Positions 54,420-63,459 of a stretch of 64,000 bases of DNA are shown piece by piece. The DNA lies in the NCBI GenBank assembly GCA_947476895.1, contig CANJRX010000010.1, positions 1 to 64,000 of the forward strand, given 5' to 3'. Positions within the stretch are counted from its first letter, which is position 1, and every line of letters begins with the position of its first letter. This DNA is from Fidelibacterota bacterium. GTDB taxonomy: Bacteria > Pseudomonadota > Alphaproteobacteria > Rhodospirillales > Rhodospirillaceae. The position numbers were made by a program, and so were the translations under genes. The notes below the pieces were generated by a model. That model searched no databases, was not told the origin of the DNA, and saw only the letters and a program-made list of their open reading frames with translations.

Positions 54420-55418
54420 ATGACGGCTTTAGTTACAGGAGCAACCGGTTTTATCGGCTCGGCGGTGGCGCGGCGACTTTTGGCGCGTGGCGAGGCGGTC
54501 CGTGTGCTCGCGCGTGCAGGTGGCGACCGGCGCAATCTCGCGGGGCTCGACATCGAAATCATTGAAGGCGATTTGCGCGATCCGGCAGCGCGCGAAAAAG
54601 CCGTGAAGGGTATAGATAGCCTCTATCATGTAGCGGCGGATTACCGCTTGTGGGTGCCCAATCCCGCCGAGATGTATGCGACCAACGTCGAAGCCACCAC
54701 GGCGCTGTTGCGCGCCGGTGCGGACGCGGGCGCCAAGCGTTTGGTCTATACCAGCAGCGTCGCGACGCTCGGCATTCCGACCGACGGTTCGCTCGCCACC
54801 GAAGACACGCCGGTGCAGCTTGTCGATATGGTGGGACCTTATAAACGGTCCAAATATATGGCCGAAGAAGCCGTGCAGGATTTGGTGCGCAGCGAGAAGT
54901 TGCCGGTGGTGATCGTCAATCCCACCGCGCCTGTAGGACCGCGCGATGTGAAGCCCACGCCGACGGGGCGCACGGTGATTGAAGCAGCAGCGGGCCGCAT
55001 GCCGGCCTTTGTCGATACGGGTCTCAACCTCGCTCACGTGGACGATATCGCCGAGGGGCATGCGCTCGCGCACGACAAGGGTGTGATCGGCCAGCGCTAT
55101 ATTTTGGGCGGCGAGAATCTGACTCTGCAGCAGATCCTCCAGCGTATTGCGGCGCTGACCGGCGGCAAGGCGGCCACCATCAAAGTGCCGCACGGCCTGA
55201 TCCTGCCCATCGCCTATGCCGCAGAATTCGCCGCTCGTCTGTTCAAGTCGGGTGAGCCCTTTGTCACCGTGGACGGCATCAAACTCGCGCGCAAACGCAT
55301 GTTCTTTACCCACGCCAAGGCCGAACGCGAGCTTGGCTATACGGCGCGGCCCGTCGATGAAGCCCTGAGTGATGCCATCGCCTGGTTCCGGGCGCATGGT
55401 GCATTACCGCCACGCTGA
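54420..55418 (+). CDS. hpnA: Hopanoid-associated sugar epimerase HpnA (332 aa)
   Basis: An NAD(P)-dependent extended SDR protein, closest to the dihydroflavonol-reductase-like HpnA family. The nucleotide motif is VTGATGFIGSAVARRLL, followed by HVAADYRLW near 77, SSVATLG, and the catalytic YKRSK near 141. HpnA genes co-occur with hopanoid clusters, but their substrate is not known. AGGA precedes the ATG. It is divergent from hpnK. Unlike the epimerase at 44324, it has the HpnA-specific segments. Confidence 0.92.
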   Translation: MTALVTGATGFIGSAVARRLLARGEAVRVLARAGGDRRNLAGLDIEIIEGDLRDPAAREKAVKGIDSLYHVAADYRLWVPNPAEMYATNVEATTALLRAGADAGAKRLVYTSSVATLGIPTDGSLATEDTPVQLVDMVGPYKRSKYMAEEAVQDLVRSEKLPVVIVNPTAPVGPRDVKPTPTGRTVIEAAAGRMPAFVDTGLNLAHVDDIAEGHALAHDKGVIGQRYILGGENLTLQQILQRIAALTGGKAATIKVPHGLILPIAYAAEFAARLFKSGEPFVTVDGIKLARKRMFFTHAKAERELGYTARPVDEALSDAIAWFRAHGALPPR

Positions 55419-55528
55419 ACGGAATTCGCGCCAGGATCACCGGCTTGACCTATGTGATTTGCGAGGGCAATACAACTCCGCGGTACTACGCCCTCGGAAA
55501 TTCATCGTAATAATTGTAGCCTCAACAC

Positions 55529-57067
55529 ATGTCTGAAAAACGCGATCACACGCAGGCTGACCCCGAAGCGATTCTCCAACAGGCCTTCGCCTTGGTGGAT
55601 GCGGGACGTCATGAGGAAGCGATCGCGCATTATAATCGCGTCATCTCGCTGGTTCCGGGCGCAGCCGCGCCCTACGTCTGCCGCGGCGACGCACAGCAAG
55701 ACCTCAGGCAGTTTGAGGCGGCGGTTGAGAGCTATGACCGCGCCATCGCCCTGGAGCCGGGCGTGCCCGAGATTTACACCAACCGGGGCGTAGCGCTTCA
55801 GCGGCTTGAAAAATTTGAAGCGGCCATTGCCAGCTATGACAGTGCGACCGCGCTGAACGCAGGCTTTGCCCAAGCCTGGTCTAATCGCGGCAATGCGCTG
55901 CGCAGTCTTGCGCGCCACGACGAAGCGCTCGCAAGCTACGACCGCGCCCTTGCGGCGGAACCAGACTATGCGGAGGCCCACGCCAACCGCGCGGGGGCGC
56001 TGGAGGAATTGGGTCGTCGTGACGAAGCCGTTGCGAGCTACGAAAGAGCCGTAGCGCTTGCGCCGGGTTTGTTGAGCACCAAACAAAGGCTGCTTGCACA
56101 CACGATGCAGGATGCAGGCAAGGCCGCGCGTATCGAACAATTGGCAGCCGAAGTCGCGCAGGCCGAGGCGCTGATTTCGGCGGCGGACTTGCGCCGCCAG
56201 AAAAGCATTTCGGATTTCCGGGTACAGCATGATCTCGAGCAGGTCGATTATCTGGAACGCGCCGGCCACAGCTTTCCCGAAGCGCACGCGAAGCTTTCCG
56301 AGATCCACGCGCGCCAAAAAGGTGCGCGAATTCCATTGAATGATGCAGATATCGAAACCCTGGCGCGGTTCCGCGAGCAGGTCTTCCGCTATCCGGCGCA
56401 GGCACTGTCAGGACCTTGCCTGAACCCCGCCAACGATTGGGCCGCGATTGAGGACCGCTACGTCAAAAGCAACCCTGAACTCGTGGTGATCGACAATCTG
56501 TTGTCGGCGGACGCGCTCACGGAACTGCGGAAGTTCTGCCTGCTGTCGACCATCTGGCGGCAGGAGTACATCAACCAATATCTTGGTGCGTTCAGTGAAG
56601 GCGGATTTGTCAGCCCTCTACATCTTCAGATAGCGTCAGAGTTACAGCGCACGATGCCCCGCATTTTCGGCGGTCAGCGGCTGGAGCAATTGTGGGGTTT
56701 CAAATACACCTCGCGCATGGGCCGGGGCATCAATGTGCATGCCGATTTCGCCAAGGTGAATTTGAATTTCTGGATCACGCCCGACGAGGCCAATCTTGAT
56801 GCCAATTCCGGCGGCATGATTGTGTACGACGTGCCGGCACCGGCCTCGTGGACTTACGCCGAATATAACAACACGAGTTCAGACGGTATTATGAAGTTCC
56901 TGAAGGACAACAAGGCCGGATCGCAAACGGTGCCTTACCGTTGTAATCGCGCGGTGCTGTTCAACTCGAACCTGTTCCACGAGACGGACGCCATCAGGTT
57001 CAAGGACGGTTACGAGAACCGTCGCATCAATGTCACATATCTGTTCGGCAAGCGTTTCCGGGACTGA
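55529..57067 (+). CDS. TPR repeats fused to a 2OG-Fe(II) oxygenase-like domain (512 aa)
   Basis: N-terminal half: about five TPR units (about 10-190), each with a YDRAIALEP-like helix pair. C-terminal half (about 300-512): a 2OG-Fe(II) oxygenase domain with iron ligands HADF near 409 and HETD near 485, then an Arg in YENRRINVTYLFG for 2-oxoglutarate. TPR-oxygenase fusions act on protein or glycan substrates in other systems. The ribosome site is poor. No link to the hopanoid genes is evident apart from position. Confidence 0.8.
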   Translation: MSEKRDHTQADPEAILQQAFALVDAGRHEEAIAHYNRVISLVPGAAAPYVCRGDAQQDLRQFEAAVESYDRAIALEPGVPEIYTNRGVALQRLEKFEAAIASYDSATALNAGFAQAWSNRGNALRSLARHDEALASYDRALAAEPDYAEAHANRAGALEELGRRDEAVASYERAVALAPGLLSTKQRLLAHTMQDAGKAARIEQLAAEVAQAEALISAADLRRQKSISDFRVQHDLEQVDYLERAGHSFPEAHAKLSEIHARQKGARIPLNDADIETLARFREQVFRYPAQALSGPCLNPANDWAAIEDRYVKSNPELVVIDNLLSADALTELRKFCLLSTIWRQEYINQYLGAFSEGGFVSPLHLQIASELQRTMPRIFGGQRLEQLWGFKYTSRMGRGINVHADFAKVNLNFWITPDEANLDANSGGMIVYDVPAPASWTYAEYNNTSSDGIMKFLKDNKAGSQTVPYRCNRAVLFNSNLFHETDAIRFKDGYENRRINVTYLFGKRFRD

Positions 57068-57070
57068 ACT

Positions 57071-57268
57071 TTACTCGGCCGCAAGCAAAGGCGAGTAACG
57101 GGACTGCTGTTGATTGGACATATTCGTCTCGGCGCGGTGGCCGTCGGCCGGCGACGGGCCATAGGCCGCGGCTACGTAGGCGGCGACGGCAACGGCTGAT
57201 CCTAAAGGCGCAGTGGATACAGGAGCTTTGACTAGCGAACGCGTAAACATCCGGTCTGTCTGCAGCAT
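57071..57268 (-). CDS. Small hypothetical protein (65 aa)
   Basis: A 65-aa protein beginning MLQTDRMFTRS with an Ala/Val-rich stretch (about 20-37) that could be a weak membrane segment, then a Ser/Gln-rich end. GGGAGGG just before the ATG at 57266-57268 is the main support for translation; a longer start at 57301 is less likely. It converges on the TPR-oxygenase gene with 3 bases between. No family is recognised. Confidence 0.45.
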   Translation of the reverse strand: MLQTDRMFTRSLVKAPVSTAPLGSAVAVAAYVAAAYGPSPADGHRAETNMSNQQQSRYSPLLAAE

Positions 57269-57414
57269 GGCACCCTCCCACAAAAAGTCCTTGGCGGACA
57301 TATGTAGAAACCTTCGTGGGCAACCGAAGTTCCCAAAAATGTTTTCGGGTAATGAATTAAGTGCGCTTGCTTTCTGCGCGCAGGTTGATCTCGGCAGAGT
57401 CTCGAAAGTCTTTG

Positions 57415-58872
57415 TTACTTGTTCGCCGACATCACTACAGGTGGGTATCCCGCGTTCAAGACCGGCGCAATGGCGAGAACCTTGAGCGCATCGGCGATGG
57501 GAATGAAGAAATTTACCTGAGTCGCCTGACCGTCGGACAGTTTGCCGAGGACGGTAAGCGCGATCACGTTACCTTTGTCGTCAAACATGGGCCCACCGCT
57601 GTTGCCGTGCGTGACGCCGACGTCGCTTTGAATGTAGGGGCCGTCCGCTTCGTTGCGGAATCCGCTTACGATGCCGCTCGAAATGCTGCCTTCCTGCTTT
57701 TCGCCGAGCGGCGAACCAATGACGTAAACCGGAGACGTTTCCGGCGGCGGTTCAGCGCGCAGAGGTAAGCCGTGGAAAGCTTGCACTTCTGTCTTGACGA
57801 GCGCCACGTCGCGCTTGGCGTTGCTGGTTATGACTTGCGCTGCTATTTCGCGGCCACCAAAGAATCTCACTTTGACATCCGTATATCCTGCGATGACGTG
57901 ATGGTTCGTCAAAAGCAGGCCATCGGCAATATAGAAACCTGAACCGGTGCCGCCCGGGGTGAGGATGGTCACGACCTGTTGGCGGAAGTCTTTGGTGCTG
58001 AGCGGGATTTGCGCAATCAAGGCGGTATTGGCGCTCGCGGGGGCTGCAGCAGAAGAGTTTGCTTCAGGAAAGAGCTCGCCGTTTTTAGTCGAGGGCGGGC
58101 GCGCGCGGGTGTCCTTTACGGCTTCGACAAAGTTCGGATCGGATAAGGCGATCTTGGCAGCGTTGCCGAAGGCATCGCGCGTCACCTTAAGCACGATATC
58201 GCGCTGGGTTGTGCGCATTTTAACTTTCGCCGAACCTTCGGTCGTGACGCGAAACAGCAGCTTCTTTTCCAACGGGTCGAAAACTTGCCATTCGACAAGC
58301 ATTCTTGCCTCTAGCTGCGTCTCAGCGGTCGAAAACTGGTTTTCGGTCTGCTTATCAAAACACCCTTCTTCTTTCAGAGAGAGAATTGCCGCGCCGACCA
58401 TCAATTCCGGGCCCTTAGTCTCCTGTGTTTAGAAAAGGCTGCCAGCCGCCGTTTGCGATGGAAGCGTGTATCCAAGTTCTGTGGCCTGAGCGTTAAACAC
58501 ATTCGCATAATCTTGCTGCGGTACGCCGGCGATCGCATGCTCAAGGTAGATAGGGATGGTCCCATTCGTGTCGTCGTTCGTGATTTTTCCAAAATCGTCT
58601 TGGTTCTTCTTTTTTCCGAAGAAAGACTCGATGCCCTCCGCCAATGCAACGACGCCGCAGTCCTCCTCGGCTTTGCCTATCTGTGAACCCGCCGGAATCG
58701 TGTTGGCCAGCCGGGTCATCGCCATGGGCTTTGTCGGCACCTCAACGCGGAACGGTGGCGGCGGAGGCGGCGGCGGGGGTTTGGCGGCGCGTGTCCGCTG
58801 CGCGGCGTCGGCGGTGGCGGTCAGTGCCAGAGCCGTGAAGGTGGCGATGAAAACCGAAGCATAGCGCGTCAT
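57415..58872 (-). pseudogene. Secreted trypsin-like protease split by an in-frame TAA
   Basis: One frame of 486 codons holds a signal peptide (about 1-24), a Pro run, an N-terminal domain, and an S1C protease domain with His in TNHHVIAG, Asp in KRDVALV and Ser in HGNSGGPM. A TAA at 58429-58431 (codon 148) interrupts it in the middle of the N-terminal domain. The downstream part has a TTG/ATG at 58404/58401 but no signal peptide, so it would stay in the cytosol. Likely a recent pseudogene or a base-call error; readthrough is less likely. Confidence 0.75.
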
Positions 58873-58998
58873 GCGGAAACTCCCCGAACCCCATCACATT
58901 CACGCAATCATCGCGGGAGGCCGATAAGAGTCAAGCGCGTCGCGAGAACATCATGACCTCTTCAAACGAAATGCTGGAATTTCAGAGGCATAGAAAAA

Positions 58999-59020
58999 GG
59001 GCGGCAGTTGCCTGCCGCCC
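58999..59020. terminator. Intrinsic terminator after the exported methyltransferase-like gene
   Basis: Arms GGGCGGCAG and CTGCCGCCC with a 4-base loop. On the minus strand the stem is followed by TTTTT, a classic terminator. It lies 25 bases after the stop of the gene at 59045-59794. Confidence 0.85.
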
Positions 59021-59044
59021 CGTTTCGATAGATAGACCGCAGTT

Positions 59045-59794
59045 TTACGGCTTCTTGAACTTGAAGACGAACTGGTCGGTCTTGCCCTTGGTATCGCCTT
59101 CGAACACCTTGTTGCTGTGATTGTCGGCAGGATTGAGGAGCACGTTGCTTTCGGACTCCAGCTTGAAGCCGGCGGCCAGCACTTCGGCTTTCACCAAATC
59201 GGGATCGACGCGGTGCAGGGCGTTGGTGTCGCGCGCACCCGAGCCTTTTTCCGCAGCGTGATCGATGATGATGTAGGTGCCGCCCGGCTTGAGCGCGGCG
59301 AAGATCGCCTTGTTCATGCCTTCGGTGAAGCCGGGACCGCGGTTTTTGAAGTCGTGATAGTTGTCGGACGTCCAGGCCACGTCAAGCGGCTCGGGTGCCG
59401 TCAGCTTGTCGAAGTCGGACGCGTTCACAACGATGTTGCCGTACTGGGCATCGGCTTGCAGCGCGCGCATGCCGTCACCCGAAGCGGGCTTGGCTGCAAG
59501 GCCGGCCGCGCTGATCGTGGCGTAGACTTTGCCGTTCGGTCCGACGACCTTCGAGAAAATGCGCGTGAAATAACCACCGCCCGGATTGACGTCGGCGACT
59601 TTATCGCCGGCCTTGATGCCTGCGAAAGCCACCACGTCGGCGGGCTTGCGGTTGGCGTCGCGCTCGGTGTCGGCGCTGGGGCGGCCTTTGTCGGCCACGG
59701 CGGCTTTAACATTGGCGGGGACGTCAGCGGCGATAGCAGCACTGCCGATCAAAAGACTCATGGCGATAGCGGTCGAACTGATGAAACGTTTCAT
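59045..59794 (-). CDS. Exported methyltransferase-like protein (249 aa)
   Basis: A predicted periplasmic protein with a SAM-methyltransferase fold. The signal peptide covers about 1-23 (cut after AIA). The glycine motif is DVNPGGGYFT near 68, with later strands IIIDHAAEKGSG and FVFKF at the end, as in the COG4798 'predicted methyltransferase' family. SAM is not known in the periplasm, so it may bind another ligand or be inactive. It stands alone and ends at a strong terminator. Confidence 0.75.
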   Translation of the reverse strand: MKRFISSTAIAMSLLIGSAAIAADVPANVKAAVADKGRPSADTERDANRKPADVVAFAGIKAGDKVADVNPGGGYFTRIFSKVVGPNGKVYATISAAGLAAKPASGDGMRALQADAQYGNIVVNASDFDKLTAPEPLDVAWTSDNYHDFKNRGPGFTEGMNKAIFAALKPGGTYIIIDHAAEKGSGARDTNALHRVDPDLVKAEVLAAGFKLESESNVLLNPADNHSNKVFEGDTKGKTDQFVFKFKKP

Positions 59795-59904
59795 GATGAC
59801 ACTCCTCCCTGGAATGAGGCGTCACTATACAAGGCGAATTGGAAAACAGCAGGAGGGAATTCGCGAAAGGTGAGGCGATTTCCGCTCACATTGTTGCGAT
59901 GCAG

Positions 59905-60129
59905 TTACAATTGCTTTGGCGGTGCCGGCTGAAACTGCGGTTCCGGCGAGTCTGCGTTCGTAATGGGGCGAAGGGCGATGTGGATCATCATGCCCATCAT
60001 GACGGGAATCACGCTTTGGAACGCCATGACCACCCATTCGCCTAGGGTGCCGGTGGCGTAGCTGACGCCGATCCAGATGGCCATCCAGAACAGCACGTTG
60101 ACGATGCGGAGTTTGTTTTTGCCGGTCAT
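59905..60129 (-). CDS. Small membrane protein (74 aa)
   Basis: A 74-aa protein with two likely membrane helices (about 8-26 and 32-52) and a Pro-rich tail. Its ATG lies 2 bases from the tldD stop on the same strand, so it may be translationally coupled to tldD. No family is recognised and no function can be given. Confidence 0.6.
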   Translation of the reverse strand: MTGKNKLRIVNVLFWMAIWIGVSYATGTLGEWVVMAFQSVIPVMMGMMIHIALRPITNADSPEPQFQPAPPKQL

Positions 60130-60130
60130 G

Positions 60131-61564
60131 TTAAACCGCCGTGCCGCCCACGGTGAGTTGCTCGATTTTCAGCGTCGGCTGACCGACGCCGCAAGGCACG
60201 CCTTGGCCTTCTTTGCCGCAGGTGCCGATGCCGGGATCGAGCATCATGTCGTTGCCGATCATCGAGACCTTGGTCATGACATCGGGACCGTTGCCGATCA
60301 GCGTTGCACCTTTTACGGCAGGGCCGATTTTGCCGTCTTCAATCATGTAGGCTTCTGTCGCCGAGAACACGAATTTGCCCGAGGTGATGTCCACCTGGCC
60401 GCCGCCGAAGCTGACGGCGTAAAGACCCTTCTTCACCGACTTGATGATTTCCTGCGGATCGCGGTCGCCGCCCATCATGAAGGTGTTCGTCATGCGCGGC
60501 ATCGGATGATAGGCGTAGCTTTGACGGCGACCATTACCCGTGGGTCGCATACCCATGAGGCGTGCGTTCAAGCGGTCTTGCAGATAGCCGGTGAGGATGC
60601 CGTCTTCGATGAGAACGGTGCGCGACGTAGGCGTGCCTTCATCATCGATGGTGAGCGAGCCGCGGCGATCGTTGAACGTGCCGTCGTCGATAACGGTGAC
60701 GCCTTTGGCAGCGACGCGTTGGCCCATGAGGTTCGAGAACGCCGAAGTCTTTTTGCGATTGAAATCGCCTTCAAGGCCGTGACCGACGGCTTCATGCAAC
60801 AGAATGCCGGGCCAACCTGGGCCAAGCACCACAGGCATTTCGCCACCGGGCGCGTCGATGGATTCTAAATTTACTAGTGCATGGCGCAGAGCTTCATCGA
60901 CGGCGGCCTTCCAGCGTTCCGGCTTCAGAAATTCGCCGTAGAGTACGCGGCCGCCGGTGCCGTAGCTGCCGGTTTCCATGCGTGTTCCGTCGCTGACGAC
61001 GATATTCACATTGAGGCGCACAAGCGGGCGGATGTCGGCCACGGCTTCACCGCCCGCGCGCACGATGTGTATGGCTTGCCATGATCCGCCGAGCGAGGCC
61101 GTGACTTGCTTCACGCGCGGATCCTTGGCGCGGGCATAGGCGTCGATTTCGGCCAGGGTCGCGACCTTCACATCGAAGGGCACGACGGGCAGGGGATTGG
61201 CGTCGGTGTAAAGCTGTTGGTTGGTGCCTTGCGGCGGATCGGCCAAGGTGCCGCCGCTACCGGAACGCACAGCCTTCACCGTATCGGCGGCGCGCATCAA
61301 AGCTTGTTCGTTCAGTGTCGATGAATGCGCGAAGCCTGTGGTCTCTCCGGACACCGCGCGCAGGCCAAAACCCTGCGATGTATCGAAAGACGCATTCTTG
61401 ATGCGGCCGTCATCGAACAGGAAATTTTCCGACTGGGAATATTCAAGATACAACTCGCCGTCGTCGCAGCCCTTGAGGGCGGTGGACACAATCTTGTCCA
61501 CGGCGCGTTTGTCCATGCCGGTTTTGGCGAAGAACAAATTCTCGGTTTCTTTGAGATCGGCCAT
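60131..61564 (-). CDS. tldD: Metalloprotease TldD (477 aa)
   Basis: A cytosolic zinc protease that works with TldE (PmbA) to process peptides such as microcin precursors and to degrade unfolded peptides. The zinc motif HEAVGHGLEGD is near 256, and the family's N-terminal strand domain and late GGGQVDITSGKFVF segment are present. Length is typical. The partner pmbA gene is not in the window. It follows ctaA by 9 bases on the same strand. Confidence 0.95.
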   Translation of the reverse strand: MADLKETENLFFAKTGMDKRAVDKIVSTALKGCDDGELYLEYSQSENFLFDDGRIKNASFDTSQGFGLRAVSGETTGFAHSSTLNEQALMRAADTVKAVRSGSGGTLADPPQGTNQQLYTDANPLPVVPFDVKVATLAEIDAYARAKDPRVKQVTASLGGSWQAIHIVRAGGEAVADIRPLVRLNVNIVVSDGTRMETGSYGTGGRVLYGEFLKPERWKAAVDEALRHALVNLESIDAPGGEMPVVLGPGWPGILLHEAVGHGLEGDFNRKKTSAFSNLMGQRVAAKGVTVIDDGTFNDRRGSLTIDDEGTPTSRTVLIEDGILTGYLQDRLNARLMGMRPTGNGRRQSYAYHPMPRMTNTFMMGGDRDPQEIIKSVKKGLYAVSFGGGQVDITSGKFVFSATEAYMIEDGKIGPAVKGATLIGNGPDVMTKVSMIGNDMMLDPGIGTCGKEGQGVPCGVGQPTLKIEQLTVGGTAV

Positions 61565-61573
61565 GGGTGGTCC

Positions 61574-62614
61574 TTACGAAGGCGCGGAAGCGCGCACATG
61601 ATGCGCTAGACATAGGGCGAAGGTAAACAGGATCAAGGCTGTGGTTTGGTGCGCGAGGGCCAGAGGCAGGGCCACAACCGTCAAAAGCGTCGAAATCCCC
61701 AGCGCGGCCTGGGCATAAGCCACCGCGAAGAGAATAAGTGCAAGTTTGCGCCCCTCAGCGTCCAGCCCCGCTTTGTGCGACTTCACCCATATTACGGTTA
61801 CAAGCGCGACCAACGTGATCGCCAAAACACGGTGATTGAACTGGACGGTTTTAATGTCTTCGAAGGGCGAGTGCGCGCCGATCGGATAAAGGCCGTCGGG
61901 AATGAACTTGCCGTCCATCATCGGGAAAGTGTTGTAGATCATGCCGGCATCAAGCCCGGCGACGAAGGCACCCGACACCATCACGAACAACACAAAGCCC
62001 GCGACGGCGAGAGTCCATGCGGCAAAAGATGAATTTGTTGTGACAGTCGTAGGATTGTCGCGCCGGAACAGATCGAGCGATGTCCAGACGAGCGCGGCGT
62101 ACAGCACCAGGGCCGTAAACAAGTGTGCGGCCAAACGGTATTGGCTGACGTCGGGCCGATCCACGAGACCGCTCGCGACCATGTACCAGCCCAGCGCACC
62201 TTGCGCGCCGCCGAGGACAAACAGCCCGCCCAGTCTTTGGGCCAACGGGCGATCCACCGCGCGCTTATGGAGGAACCACAGGAACGGCAGCAAGAACGCC
62301 GCGCCAATGATGCGACCCCACAGGCGATGGAGGTATTCCAGCCAGAAGATGCCTTTGAAATCATCGACGGTCATCCAGCTGTTCTCTTTTTTGAACTGTG
62401 GCGAGGTTTTGTAGTTTTCGAACTCTGCCTGCCACGCTTCTTGAGTCAGGGGTGGCGTGACCGTGAGCGGTTTCCATTCGACAATGGAAAGCCCAGATTC
62501 AGTTAAACGGGTCGCGCCCCCCAGCACGACCATGCCAAAAACCATGGCGGCGCAAATCGCCAGCCACCACGCCATAGCGCGCGTTTTTGAAGGGGAAGGA
62601 GCCATCATGGGCAT
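61574..62614 (-). CDS. ctaA: Heme A synthase, CtaA/Cox15 type 2 (346 aa)
   Basis: An integral membrane enzyme that oxidises heme O to heme A for cytochrome c oxidase. About eight helices are seen, with histidine ligands in EYLHRLWGR near 93, RLAAHLF near 160, QFNHRVLA near 257 and LAHQTT near 318, and the GGATRLTESGLSIVEWKP motif near 32. The start at 62614 is chosen because a longer frame to 62674 reads through a REP-like hairpin (its SRFRGND residues), which is a common annotation artefact. Confidence 0.92.
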   Translation of the reverse strand: MPMMAPSPSKTRAMAWWLAICAAMVFGMVVLGGATRLTESGLSIVEWKPLTVTPPLTQEAWQAEFENYKTSPQFKKENSWMTVDDFKGIFWLEYLHRLWGRIIGAAFLLPFLWFLHKRAVDRPLAQRLGGLFVLGGAQGALGWYMVASGLVDRPDVSQYRLAAHLFTALVLYAALVWTSLDLFRRDNPTTVTTNSSFAAWTLAVAGFVLFVMVSGAFVAGLDAGMIYNTFPMMDGKFIPDGLYPIGAHSPFEDIKTVQFNHRVLAITLVALVTVIWVKSHKAGLDAEGRKLALILFAVAYAQAALGISTLLTVVALPLALAHQTTALILFTFALCLAHHVRASAPS

Positions 62615-62632
62615 GGGTTTACCGCCATTGTC

Positions 62633-62652
62633 ATTCCCGCGAAAGCGGGAAT
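62633..62652. repeat. REP-like palindrome upstream of ctaA
   Basis: ATTCCCGC-GAAA-GCGGGAAT: 8-bp perfect arms and a GAAA tetraloop. This is the core of the widespread proteobacterial short palindromes that, when translated, read SRFRGND. It lies in the region between the divergent ctaA and glycosyltransferase genes. No second copy was seen in the window. Confidence 0.75.
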
Positions 62653-62713
62653 CCAACTGATTTAAGTGACTCATTTACTTGGCCCCAACAAAGAGGCCGT
62701 GTATGACGGCGGC

Positions 62714-63439
62714 ATGCAAACGCTTGAACTGTCTGTTGTGATTCCCGTCAAGAATGAGGCTGGCAACGCTGGCCCTTTGGCGGCGGAAATCCATGCGGCT
62801 CTGATGGGAAAGCTCGATTACGAGATTATCTTCGTTGATGATGGATCGAGCGACGCGACGATCTCGGAACTCGCGAGCCTTGAGGCCGCCGACAATAAGC
62901 TTCGCGTCATGCGGCACCGGGCATCTTGCGGGCAAAGCCAGGCAACAATCACCGGCGTTGCCGCGGCGCGCGGAACTTGGATCGCGACGCTGGACGGCGA
63001 TGGCCAGAATGATCCTGCCGACATTCCCAAATTGCTGGCCGAGCGCGACAAGTTGGGCGAACGCGCGCCGCGGGCTTTATTCATAGGGCGGCGCGGCGCA
63101 CGGCGCGACAATGCAGCGCGCCTTATCGCATCCAAAATCGCCAATGCCGTGCGCGGCACGCTGTTGCAAGACAACACGCCGGATTCTGGCTGCGGCATCA
63201 AACTTCTCGCCCGCGATTTGTTTTTGGAACTGCCGCGCTTCAATGCGCTGCATCGTTTTGTGCCGGCGCTCGTGATCCGCGCTGGCGGCAAGGTAATCTC
63301 CGTGCCGGTCAATCATCGCCCGCGCACGCGTGGGGTTTCGAAATACGGCATTCTGCAGCGGGGCGCGATTGGCCTTGTCGATATGCTGGGTGTGTTCTGG
63401 CTGCTGCGTAGAAATACCCTGCCGGACCGGACGTTTTAA
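62714..63439 (+). CDS. Family 2 glycosyltransferase, dolichyl-phosphate-sugar-synthase-like (241 aa)
   Basis: A GT2 enzyme that likely loads a sugar onto a polyprenyl phosphate. The core shows LSVVIPVKNEAGN, EIIFVDDGSSDAT, ATLDGDGQNDP and a late CGIKLLARDLFLELP and NHRPRTRGVSKYG, as in dolichyl-phosphate mannose synthases. The start at 62714 gives the normal N-terminus; a frame from 62666 adds 16 residues. It lies 20 bases before a LAB_N membrane protein; this pair occurs with lipid A or cell-surface sugar systems. Confidence 0.88.
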   Translation: MQTLELSVVIPVKNEAGNAGPLAAEIHAALMGKLDYEIIFVDDGSSDATISELASLEAADNKLRVMRHRASCGQSQATITGVAAARGTWIATLDGDGQNDPADIPKLLAERDKLGERAPRALFIGRRGARRDNAARLIASKIANAVRGTLLQDNTPDSGCGIKLLARDLFLELPRFNALHRFVPALVIRAGGKVISVPVNHRPRTRGVSKYGILQRGAIGLVDMLGVFWLLRRNTLPDRTF

Positions 63440-63459
63440 TTATCTAAACGGAGAGCCCT

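Noticed and set aside
54429-55397. A 322-codon minus-strand frame
   Set aside because: Antisense to hpnA, which has all family motifs.
55467-55501. CGAGGGC/GCCCTCG inverted repeat after hpnA
   Set aside because: The loop is about 21 bases and there is no T-run, so a terminator call is not supported.
62615-62674. 20-residue N-terminal extension of CtaA
   Set aside because: It translates a REP-like palindrome; the family sequence begins after it.
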